Assembly (NCBI GenBank): GCA_023390985.1 | Contig: JAEWBU010000305.1 | Location: 1 to 13,357 of the forward strand | DNA from: Pseudomonadota bacterium | GTDB taxonomy: Bacteria > Pseudomonadota > Gammaproteobacteria > Burkholderiales > Burkholderiaceae_C | DNA length: 13,357 bases | Reading direction: 5' to 3' | Shown: positions 1 through 5,944 of the stretch, piece by piece | Position numbering within the stretch: position 1 is the stretch's first letter | Layout: each line of letters opens with the position of its first letter | Program-made: the position numbers and the translations under genes | Notes under the pieces: generated by a model | What the model saw: the letters and a program-made list of their open reading frames with translations, nothing else | Database searches by the model: none | What the model was told of the DNA's origin: nothing

Positions 1-328
1 ATGGCTCCGGCCCGTGCTGAGTCAGATGCACTCAGGCTCTTGACGCTTTCTCCGACGATCAATGTCGTCACCCCCACGCTAACTGTCACGCCTCCAGCGT
101 CAGCGTCTAGCCCGAATACGGGCACTCGTCCGGAGGAGGACCCCTTAGGATCCCCTGGACCCTCGAATGTGCCTCAAGAGAAATCAGGGCCCGGTGCTCC
201 GAACCGATAGTCAGGCGCAGGAGGGCTGCGCCGAGTGAGGCGCGGAGTAGTTGCTTACGATAAGCTGTCGTTATCCAAGTCACGAATATGTACCGCGCAC
301 ACCGCTTGTGCGCTCTCGCTGGCAATCG
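1..328. other. Left-edge stretch with no supported gene
   Basis: No convincing gene is seen in these 328 bases. Short open frames exist on both strands (about 69 and 72 codons), but they lack a good ribosome binding site, their composition is low in complexity (Pro/Ser/Thr or Arg/Ala rich), and I recognise no domain. No tRNA-like cloverleaf, terminator with a T-run or long repeat was found by eye. The stretch lies downstream of the leftward GIY-YIG gene and would hold its 3' untranslated region. A gene truncated by the window edge cannot be excluded. Confidence 0.5.
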
Positions 329-1267
329 TTAATTCAGATTGAGGCCGAAGGTGCGCGAACCGAGTGCCACTTTCCAGAACGACTCGCGCCGAATAACTTC
401 TGACCGTGGTGTGTCGGGCGGCATTGTCTCGAGCAACGTGAATCTCAGATCCAGCTCACGGTCTGGCGCGGTGGCGAGCAAGTTCACCAGCAGCTTATTG
501 CCACCGTGTCCGGTGCTCGCATAGTTGCCCCACCGCTGTAGCAGCCCCTGTCCACCAGATGCGGAGCCGACGTAATGCTGGCCACCGCGCTCGTCAGTGA
601 TGAGGTAGATGCCGGAGACGCCGGCCAGCCCTTGTTGCCACGCAGCTTCACGCAATGCCATGCGCAACTCTGCCATAACCAGTGAGGCGCCACTGAGCCC
701 TTGAAAAGGCACTGCTGCCTCTCGTTGCCCGGTGACGGCGTAGCGGCGACCTTTTCTCAAGGCCAACCCACCACCTTGTTCCGAATTTCGAGCAAGTGCA
801 GCCACTTCTTGCGTGTCAGCTCGTCGCGACCGAACCGTCTTCGCTGGTCGTAGCACGCGCCGCCAGGCCAACTCTCTGCCAGTCCACTCGATCTCGAGCT
901 TCAGACGAAGGTCTGCGAGAACGTCTAGTTCACGCAAGTCGTGGTAGTGCCCGCCCCAGTTCTCCTCCAGCGGCTCGAAACTCCCCTCCAGTAGCCCTCG
1001 ACGAATCGCCTCACTGGCCGGCAGAACACCTTCCACACGCCAGACGCCTAGAAGCAAGGCATGCCCCGGACGGTTTCCGTAGAACGCAACCACAAGACTT
1101 CCGACCGGCATCTGCCTGGGCTGCATTGCCTGATACAGAGTCAGTGCGCGAGTACCTATGAACTTCACCAGCGGATATCGCTTGTCCTTGTGTCGCATAA
1201 GCGTGATCTGCTGTGCGGCTGGTTCGATGCCAGCGTTCTTAAGAACATCCAGAAGGTCTTCGGTCAT
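329..1267 (-). CDS. GIY-YIG nuclease family protein with uncharacterised N-terminal domain
   Basis: A 312-residue protein ending in a GIY-YIG endonuclease domain, a fold used by homing endonucleases, UvrC, some restriction enzymes and mobile elements to cut DNA. Seen in the sequence: GIY at residues 219-221, YVG at 232-234, a candidate catalytic Arg245 (LLQRW), candidate metal-binding Glu295 (RESFWK) and the terminal Asn310 (GLN). The expected order Tyr, Tyr, Arg, Glu, Asn is intact, so activity is plausible. Residues 1-215 form a separate domain (RHKDKRYPLVKF, LYQAMQPRQ, FYGNRPGHALLLGVWRV) that I cannot assign. It may bind DNA or be a sensor. The ATG at 1267 is the first good start; no strong Shine-Dalgarno sequence precedes it. 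The gene is divergent from the DUF4124 gene across 93 bp and lies in the less GC-rich part of the window, with a second nuclease gene 0.7 kb away. The family call is firm; a defence or mobile role is inference. Confidence 0.85.
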   Translation of the reverse strand: MTEDLLDVLKNAGIEPAAQQITLMRHKDKRYPLVKFIGTRALTLYQAMQPRQMPVGSLVVAFYGNRPGHALLLGVWRVEGVLPASEAIRRGLLEGSFEPLEENWGGHYHDLRELDVLADLRLKLEIEWTGRELAWRRVLRPAKTVRSRRADTQEVAALARNSEQGGGLALRKGRRYAVTGQREAAVPFQGLSGASLVMAELRMALREAAWQQGLAGVSGIYLITDERGGQHYVGSASGGQGLLQRWGNYASTGHGGNKLLVNLLATAPDRELDLRFTLLETMPPDTPRSEVIRRESFWKVALGSRTFGLNLN

Positions 1268-1360
1268 AGCGCCGCACTCTAGCTGATCAATCAGAGTTCA
1301 GCGCGCCATTGATGAGCTCGTGCCAGAATCTCGCCTCGAGAAGTGCAGAGGAGGGGTTTG
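1268..1360. promoter_or_regulatory. Divergent intergenic region with a 12-bp palindrome
   Basis: This 93-bp gap separates the starts of the leftward GIY-YIG gene and the rightward DUF4124 gene, so it must hold at least the 5' parts of both transcription units. A short dyad, CTGAT-CA-ATCAG (1283-1294), lies close to the GIY-YIG start and could be an operator. I see no convincing -35/-10 pair. The dyad is short enough to occur by chance. Confidence 0.3.
1349..1354 (+). promoter_or_regulatory. Shine-Dalgarno site fixing the DUF4124 start
   Basis: AGGAGG lies 6 nt before the ATG at 1361. An in-frame GTG at 1343 would put this site inside the coding region and would add a non-hydrophobic tail before the signal peptide. 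The ATG at 1361 is therefore preferred. Confidence 0.8.
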
Positions 1361-1909
1361 ATGCGTCTTCAATCTTGCGTCGCTTCGTTTGCAGCGATGT
1401 TCTTCGTATTCGCTGGCTCGGCTCATGCGGTCAACAAGTGCAGTGGTGCTGATGGAAAAGTTGTATTCCAAGACGCCCCGTGCGCAGGCAAGGGGCAGCA
1501 GATTGAGGTCAAGCCCGCGTCGGGGGCAGGTGTGCCCGGACTGGCTTCTACTGCTCCGAAGACGGCTAGCGCTCCGGCCGTGGGCGCGGCGAGCACCGAA
1601 GCGCAGCGCCTGGAGGGACTAGTGGCCGCTAGCCAGCGCGCGCGCAGGGCGCAGGACTTGCGAGATCGGCTTCTGCCTGAAGTGGAAGTTGCGCGCAGTC
1701 GTCACCGCATTGGCTGCGAGCAGAAGCAGAAGGATCTGGCCAGCCAGCAGTACGCGTACGTTCAGAACATGTATGGAAAAACGCACGCTGCGCAGATTGC
1801 TAGCGAGATGGCCGCAACTGCCGCGAGCTGCGAAACGAAAGACCGCGAGCTGAAGGAAGCCCTCGATGCCTTGTTGCAGGAGTGTGGCTTCCTCAAGTGT
1901 CGCGGCTAA
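1361..1909 (+). CDS. Secreted DUF4124-domain protein
   Basis: A 182-residue exported protein. Residues 1-23 are a signal peptide with a hydrophobic core (FAAMFFVFAG) and a likely cleavage after AHA. The mature N terminus, NKCSGADGKVVFQDAPC (25-41), matches the DUF4124 pattern of betaproteobacterial and gammaproteobacterial periplasmic proteins, with a Cys pair (Cys27, Cys41) that could form a disulfide. A low-complexity Ala/Pro/Ser linker follows, then a charged helical, probably coiled-coil region (about 80-165) and a Cys-rich end (CGFLKCRG). The molecular function of DUF4124 proteins is unknown. The start is fixed by AGGAGG 6 nt upstream. The gene sits 62 bp before the methyltransferase-HNH gene on the same strand; a cell-envelope protein beside nuclease genes is probably chance adjacency, though cotranscription is possible. 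Confidence 0.85.
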   Translation: MRLQSCVASFAAMFFVFAGSAHAVNKCSGADGKVVFQDAPCAGKGQQIEVKPASGAGVPGLASTAPKTASAPAVGAASTEAQRLEGLVAASQRARRAQDLRDRLLPEVEVARSRHRIGCEQKQKDLASQQYAYVQNMYGKTHAAQIASEMAATAASCETKDRELKEALDALLQECGFLKCRG

Positions 1910-1971
1910 CGTTCGCCTAGTAGGGTAGCGCCGGCTGCCGCACGTTCAATGGGCGGAGAGACAATCTTGCC

Positions 1972-3675
1972 GTGGACCCTCAGACGCTGACCTACTACGA
2001 AGCCGCTGGGCCGGAGCTGGCAAGCCGTTATGAGGCCGTGCCGAGCCCAATTGCGAAGTACTTCCCACTCGCCTTGGCTCCCGGCGGCCGCATCTTAGAT
2101 GTTGGTGCGGGTTCAGGCCGAGACTTGGCGGCGCTATTAGCCGCCGGGTACGACGGCTATGGTGTTGAGCCGAGCGCAAGCCTGCGTCATGCCGCATGCC
2201 AAGCGCATCCCGAACTTACTGGCCGTATTTCAGATGCTGCTCTTCCCGCGATCGGGACGCCATTTGGCGGTGACTTCGATGGGATCTTGTGCAGTGCCGT
2301 TCTGATGCACTTGGACGAAGCGGATCTGTTTGATGGAGCATTCGCGTTGCGCCGGCTCCTCAAACCGAATGGTCGGCTGCTGGTCTCGCTTCCAGCGGCC
2401 CGGAATGACGTCCGAGTGGACGAGCGCGACGAAAACGGCCGGCTCTTCAAACCGTACACCCCCGACTACATCCAGCTGCTGTTTGAGCGAATCGGCATGC
2501 AGCTCACGGACCGCTGGAACTCGCAAGACGCGCTGCAGCGCGCGGGAACCAGCTGGTTCACGCTCTCCTTTCGGCTCTCGACTGGTCAATCGATTCGCGC
2601 GGTGGACCAGATCGAAGCCGTGCTGAATCGAGACAAGAAAGTAGCCACGTACAAGCTGGCGTTGTTCCGCGCGCTAGCGGAGATCGCCACTCAAGAGCCG
2701 CGGGCCGCGGTCTGGCGTGCTGACGGCCGCGTCGCAGTCCCTCTGAAGACGATCGCGCAGCACTGGCTGTGCTACTACTGGCCTATTTTCGCCAGCCAGC
2801 GGTTCATCCCGCAAATGCAAGCGGAGGCAAGCGGGGGCAAGCCTGTCTCGTTCCGTTCTTCCCTATGCGAGTTGATGCGGCATTTTTCGGGGCAGGGGGA
2901 GCATTCCGGATTGACTGCTTGGCAGCTGGCGCAGTCGCGTGGGCAGCTCTCGCCCGAGGTACAGAAGGCACATGCGGCTGCGCTGGTCGCCATCAGCAAT
3001 GCGATCCGCAGTGGCCCGGTTCTCCACTCCGGTTTGTCGTCGGCTGGCGGCGCGGTGTTCGAGTACGACGCGCAGCCTAGACATGTGCTCATGTCCGCAG
3101 AAATCTGGCGTGAGCTGACGTTACTTGGCCACTGGATCTTGGATGCTGTAGTGATCCGCTGGGCCGCGTTGACCGAGCGATTTTCGCAGCGCGAACTTCG
3201 CTCCGGAGACGTGCTGCCGTTGCTGCTCGCTCGCTCAGATCCAGAGCGCTCAACCGCGGCAGCACGCGACGCCTACCTCACAGCCGGCGTGCAGCGTTGT
3301 GCTTGGTCGTTGCGAGTCATCACGGGCCCGAAGTTCGCGGTTGACCACATCATTCCGTTCGCACTCTGGGGAAGCAACGATCTCTGGAATCTGGTCCCCG
3401 TACACCCGGTGGTGAATGGTGCGAAATCCGACAAGCTTCCAGCAGCAGCGCTGCTGCTCGCACGGAGGTCAGAGATCTCGGACAACTGGGAAGTGCTGCG
3501 AGCCGCGTATCCAGGACCGTTCGATCAGCAGGCGGCTGCTCTGCTTGGACGCAGACTCGCAGGACCTCGGGATTGGCGGTGCGAGCTCTTTAGCTGCCTG
3601 CGGCAAGCCGTTGAACTTACAGCGATGCAGCGCGGAATCGAGCGATGGTCTCTCGCTGAGTTCGCTAGCCGGTGA
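1972..3675 (+). CDS. Class I SAM methyltransferase fused to HNH endonuclease
   Basis: A 567-residue multidomain protein. Residues about 8-200 are a Rossmann-fold SAM methyltransferase: motif I LDVGAGSGR (42-50), acidic Glu66 ending beta-2 (GVEPS), a post-I segment FDGILCSAVLMHL (102-114), then LKPNGRLLVSLP (130-141). This resembles small-molecule or protein Methyltransf_11/25 enzymes; I see no DPPY-type motif of DNA adenine methylases. Residues about 205-435 form an alpha-helical region with a striking RDKKVATYKLALFRALAEIA segment (220-239) and no assignment. Residues 440-490 are an HNH domain: Asp458-His459 (VDHIIP), Asn473 (LWNLVPV) and Asn482-x2-Lys485. The usual zinc-knuckle cysteines are mostly replaced: Cys443 remains, with Ser446, His478 and Val481 at the other places. 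The start is GTG at 1972 with a weak GGAG 13 nt upstream; an in-frame TAG at 1921 limits extension. Modification or defence of nucleic acid is plausible inference. The target is unknown. Confidence 0.8.
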   Translation: MDPQTLTYYEAAGPELASRYEAVPSPIAKYFPLALAPGGRILDVGAGSGRDLAALLAAGYDGYGVEPSASLRHAACQAHPELTGRISDAALPAIGTPFGGDFDGILCSAVLMHLDEADLFDGAFALRRLLKPNGRLLVSLPAARNDVRVDERDENGRLFKPYTPDYIQLLFERIGMQLTDRWNSQDALQRAGTSWFTLSFRLSTGQSIRAVDQIEAVLNRDKKVATYKLALFRALAEIATQEPRAAVWRADGRVAVPLKTIAQHWLCYYWPIFASQRFIPQMQAEASGGKPVSFRSSLCELMRHFSGQGEHSGLTAWQLAQSRGQLSPEVQKAHAAALVAISNAIRSGPVLHSGLSSAGGAVFEYDAQPRHVLMSAEIWRELTLLGHWILDAVVIRWAALTERFSQRELRSGDVLPLLLARSDPERSTAAARDAYLTAGVQRCAWSLRVITGPKFAVDHIIPFALWGSNDLWNLVPVHPVVNGAKSDKLPAAALLLARRSEISDNWEVLRAAYPGPFDQQAAALLGRRLAGPRDWRCELFSCLRQAVELTAMQRGIERWSLAEFASR

Positions 3676-3677
3676 GA

Positions 3678-3724
3678 CTTGGCTGCGTGCTGTGCTGCGT
3701 GCTGCGAGCTGCCTGTAAGCCAAG
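3678..3724. repeat. Inverted repeat with tandem 11-mer in the loop, after the methyltransferase-HNH gene
   Basis: CTTGGCT (3678-3684) is exactly complementary to AGCCAAG (3718-3724). The 33-nt loop carries GCTGCGTGCTG twice, at 3682-3692 and 3694-3704 (the first overlapping the left arm), i.e. a 12-nt period. The repeat begins 3 nt after the stop codon. It could be a transcript 3'-end structure or a remnant of recombination. There is no U-run, so a classical intrinsic terminator is not supported. Confidence 0.4.
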
Positions 3725-3915
3725 CTAGGGCTGCAGTCACTGCGGGATTCGGCCGGCGACCGGGCGCACTGCCGGGCACTGTGCCGTCCGAGAGCGTCTA
3801 CAACGGTCTCTTCCAATCTCACCAAAATAGATGGGCGGGAAGATGGGTACGGGAGTGAAGTGGCTGGAAAACCCCATGCCTACGCGGTGTCTTGCGGACT
3901 CCTGCTCCGCCACTG

Positions 3916-3931
3916 ACCCGTCCACACGGGT
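3916..3931. terminator. Short hairpin downstream of LysR, weak terminator candidate
   Basis: ACCCGT-CCAC-ACGGGT is a perfect 6-bp stem with a 4-nt loop, lying about 30 bp past the LysR stop and between two convergent genes. On the plus strand it is followed only by a short TTT; on the minus strand there is no U-run. The position suits a terminator, but the sequence support is weak. Confidence 0.3.
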
Positions 3932-3960
3932 TTCACGAAATCCCTTCCCCGCACCTGTAG

Positions 3961-4881
3961 TCAGGAAGCAAGCGAATCCGCAGGCGTCGCGGACTCGCAC
4001 ACCCGCATCGCGACTTCGCGGAAACGCGCCGCCGCAGGGCTTTCGCCTTGCGGCAGGTAGGCCAGGGAAATGCCCACGTGCGCGCCCGGCCACAGGTCCA
4101 CCAGCGGGCGATACAGGATCTTGTCGCTCACGTAGCGCTGCATCACCGAGGGGACGAGCGCCACGCCCATGCCGCTTTCGACCAGCGCCAGCAGCGTCTG
4201 CACCTGCACGCCCTGCTGCGCGATCCGGGGCACGAACCCCGCGTGCTGGCAGGCCAGCATCGCCGCGCTGTGCAGGCCGGCCGCCGCCGTCGCGCCGTAC
4301 ATCACGAACGGCTGGTCGGCCAGGTCGGCCAGGTGCAGCGGTCCCCGGTTCGCCAGCGCGTGCCCACGCGGCAGCGCGGCGATGAACTGGTCCACCTCCA
4401 GCGGGACCAGTTCGGCCTCGGTGTCCCGCAGCAGGGGCGTGCGGATCAGGCCCACGTCGAGCGCCTGGTCTTCGAGCTGCTCGACGATGGACACCGAGGT
4501 GGACTCGCGCAGCACCAACTCCACCCCCGGGTACTCCGCGCGGAACCGCGGCAGCAGCTTCTGCAGCATGCCGTAGGTGGTGGTGCCGACGAAGCCGACC
4601 TGCAGCACGCCGCCCGTGCCCTGCACCGCATCGCGCGCGATGGCGCTGATCTGGTTGCCGTGGAACAGCAGCTTGCGCGCTTCGGCCAGCACCGCCCGGC
4701 CGCTGGGCGTCAGGCGCACGCCCGTGGTCTCGCGCACGAACAGCTTGGTGCCGAGTTCGGCCTCCAGCTTCTGGATGGACACGGTGAGGGGGGGCTGCGC
4801 CTTGTGCAGCCGCTCCGCCGCCCGCCGGAAGTTCAGGGTCTCGGCGAGAACGACGAAGTGGCGGATTCGGCGCAGGTCCAT
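3961..4881 (-). CDS. LysR-family transcriptional regulator
   Basis: A 306-residue LTTR. The N-terminal winged helix-turn-helix occupies about residues 1-60 (MDLRRIRHFVVLAET, NFRRAAERLHKAQPPLTVSI, KLEAELGTKLFVR). The two-lobed inducer-binding domain starts near residue 90 (LQVGFVGTTTYGMLQKLLPRF) and runs to about 290 (VESGMGVALVPSVM). Length and order are normal for the family. An upstream in-frame extension exists, but the ATG at 4881 starts exactly at the conserved LTTR N terminus, so it is chosen; no clear Shine-Dalgarno site is visible. The gene lies 76 bp downstream of the crotonase gene on the same strand and is probably cotranscribed with it, divergent from the rightward catabolic operon. 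Its likely targets are the T-N11-A dyads at 5828-5846 and 5897-5915, and the inducer is probably the pathway substrate or a CoA derivative (inference). Confidence 0.93.
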   Translation of the reverse strand: MDLRRIRHFVVLAETLNFRRAAERLHKAQPPLTVSIQKLEAELGTKLFVRETTGVRLTPSGRAVLAEARKLLFHGNQISAIARDAVQGTGGVLQVGFVGTTTYGMLQKLLPRFRAEYPGVELVLRESTSVSIVEQLEDQALDVGLIRTPLLRDTEAELVPLEVDQFIAALPRGHALANRGPLHLADLADQPFVMYGATAAAGLHSAAMLACQHAGFVPRIAQQGVQVQTLLALVESGMGVALVPSVMQRYVSDKILYRPLVDLWPGAHVGISLAYLPQGESPAAARFREVAMRVCESATPADSLAS

Positions 4882-4957
4882 GGGCTGGGCGGCGGGGTGC
4901 AGCCAAGCATAGCGGAGGCCCTGCAGTCCTCCGTCGGCGGGCGGAGCCGCCGGCGTC

Positions 4958-5752
4958 TCAGCCCTTGAAGACCGGGGCCCGCTTCTCGAGGAAGGCATGG
5001 ACCGCCTCGCGGTGATCGTCGGTCTGGTGCGACAGCGCCTGGAACGCGGCGGCCATCTCCAGCAGCGTCGGCAGGGGCGTGTGCATCGCCTCGCGGATCA
5101 GTCGCTTGGTGAGGCGGACCGCGTGCGGCGGGTTGGCGGCGATCTTCTGCGCGAGTTCGTTGGCGGTGGGCAGCAGCTGTCCGGCCGGCACGACGCGCGA
5201 CACGAGGCCCCAGGCCAGCGCCTGCTCGGCGCCGATGACCTCGCCGGTGAAGGACAGCTCGCTCGCGCGCGACAGGCCGATCAGGCGCGGCAGCAGCCAC
5301 GCGCCGCCGTCGCCGGGGATGATCCCGAGCTTGACGAAGCTCTCGGCGAACTTCGCGGTGTCCGAGGCGATGCGGATGTCGCACATGCAGGCCAGGTCCA
5401 GGCCCGCGCCGATCGCGGGGCCGTTGACCGCCGCGATCACCGGCACCTCCAGGTTGAACAGCGCCAGCGGCAGCCGCTGGATGCCGGTGCGGTATTCCTG
5501 GCGGATCTGCATGCCGCCCACGGCGCCCGACGACTGGCGCTCCATGTCCTTGATGTCGCCGCCGGACGAGAAGACGGTGCCGGCGCCGGTGACGATCACC
5601 GCCCGCACGCTGCGGTCGGCGTGGATCCGGTCGATGGCGGCGAGGAACTCGGCCACCGCCGTGTTGCCCGTGAGCGGATTGCGCCGCGCCGGCTCGTTCA
5701 GGGTCAGCGTGACCACGGGGCCCTGCTGGTCGTAGAGGAGGAAGTCAGCCAT
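4958..5752 (-). CDS. Enoyl-CoA hydratase/isomerase (crotonase) family protein lacking both hydratase glutamates
   Basis: A 264-residue crotonase-fold protein acting on an acyl-CoA. Oxyanion-hole segments are present: FSSGGDIKDM (61-70) and GPAIGAGLDLACMCDIRIAS (111-130). At the two catalytic positions of rat mitochondrial enoyl-CoA hydratase (Glu144, Glu164), my hand alignment gives Asp119 and Phe139, so normal water addition is doubtful. Asp148 in IIPGDGGAWLLPR may be the working acid/base, in an isomerase- or hydrolase-like reaction. An in-frame upstream extension would cover most of the divergent promoter and its operators, so ATG 5752, which begins the conserved fold, is preferred; the Shine-Dalgarno site is poor. 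It is the first gene of the leftward unit, followed by lysR. Its substrate is presumably shared with the divergent operon. Confidence 0.88.
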   Translation of the reverse strand: MADFLLYDQQGPVVTLTLNEPARRNPLTGNTAVAEFLAAIDRIHADRSVRAVIVTGAGTVFSSGGDIKDMERQSSGAVGGMQIRQEYRTGIQRLPLALFNLEVPVIAAVNGPAIGAGLDLACMCDIRIASDTAKFAESFVKLGIIPGDGGAWLLPRLIGLSRASELSFTGEVIGAEQALAWGLVSRVVPAGQLLPTANELAQKIAANPPHAVRLTKRLIREAMHTPLPTLLEMAAAFQALSHQTDDHREAVHAFLEKRAPVFKG

Positions 5753-5827
5753 CGGATGTGAAGGGAGTTGGAACGCGCGAGCGTAGGAGCGCCGCTGCCG
5801 AATGTCCAATAGCGATAACGGCGAATT

Positions 5828-5846
5828 CGATATCTGATCGGTATCG
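5828..5846. promoter_or_regulatory. LysR-type operator dyad, copy 1
   Basis: The left arm CGATATC and right arm GGTATCG are separated by TGATC. The arms match as an inverted repeat at 6 of 7 positions. ATA-N9-TAT inside it fits the LTTR T-N11-A consensus. It is nearly the same as copy 2; their centres are 69 bp apart. Confidence 0.6.
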
Positions 5847-5856
5847 GTCTGAACTG

Positions 5857-5868
5857 CGGGTAAACCCG
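5857..5868. repeat. 12-bp palindrome between the two LysR-type dyads
   Basis: CGGGT-AA-ACCCG is a perfect inverted repeat with 5-bp arms. It sits between the two 19-bp dyads and may be a third protein contact site or part of a promoter. It is short, so chance is possible. Confidence 0.3.
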
Positions 5869-5896
5869 GACGTAAGGGGAAACTCGGCCCGGCTAG

Positions 5897-5915
5897 CGAT
5901 ACCAATCAGGTATCG
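5897..5915. promoter_or_regulatory. LysR-type operator dyad, copy 2 (perfect)
   Basis: CGATACC-AATCA-GGTATCG is a perfect inverted repeat with 7-bp arms that contains ATA-N9-TAT, i.e. T-N11-A. It lies 30 bp before the CoA-transferase ATG at 5945. The regulator encoded at 3961-4881 is the obvious candidate to bind it. Confidence 0.7.
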
Positions 5916-5919
5916 AAGT

Positions 5920-5940
5920 CGTCCAAACAAATATTGGACG
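5920..5940. promoter_or_regulatory. Second type of inverted repeat next to the CoA-transferase start
   Basis: CGTCCAA (5920-5926) and TTGGACG (5934-5940) are perfect 7-bp arms around a 7-nt A/T-rich spacer. The sequence differs from the CGATACC dyads, and a lone GTCCAAT occurs at 5804-5810. It could be a site for another regulator or a stem in the leader that covers the ATG at 5945. Confidence 0.5.
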
Positions 5941-5944
5941 CGTC

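Larger units (their letters stand above)
3676..3960. other. Gene-poor junction between accessory genes and catabolic locus
   Basis: Two convergent units end here: the rightward methyltransferase-HNH gene (stop at 3675) and the leftward LysR gene (stop at 3961). I see no gene, tRNA or insertion sequence. It contains an inverted repeat with a long loop (3678-3724), tandem 11-mers, and a short hairpin (3916-3931). Base composition changes across it, from moderately to strongly GC-rich, so it may mark the edge of an acquired segment. No obvious att core or target-site duplication was found by eye. Confidence 0.5.
5753..5944. promoter_or_regulatory. Divergent control region of the catabolic locus
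   Basis: This 192-bp spacer lies between the leftward crotonase-lysR unit and the rightward CoA-transferase operon. It is visibly richer in A+T than the flanking genes. It contains two related 19-bp dyads (5828-5846 and 5897-5915), a perfect dyad with 7-bp arms close to the rightward ATG (5920-5940), a 12-bp palindrome between them (5857-5868), and an isolated TAGCGATA half-site at 5810-5817 that recurs at 5894-5901. The layout fits LysR control of both directions with autoregulation. No sigma-70 boxes could be assigned confidently. Confidence 0.75.

Noticed and set aside
1..210. 69-codon open frame at the left edge, plus strand
   Set aside because: Pro/Ser/Thr-rich, no visible ribosome binding site, no recognised domain, and a short overlap with an opposing open frame; not supported as a gene.
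3682..3704. Possible CRISPR or larger tandem array
   Set aside because: Only two 11-nt copies with a 1-nt gap; no regular spacers and no cas genes in the window.
3737..4906. Long minus-strand open frame (389 codons) overlapping the LysR gene
   Set aside because: Arg/Ala/Gly/Pro-rich translation typical of an out-of-frame reading in GC-rich DNA; the LysR protein in another frame has clear family motifs throughout.
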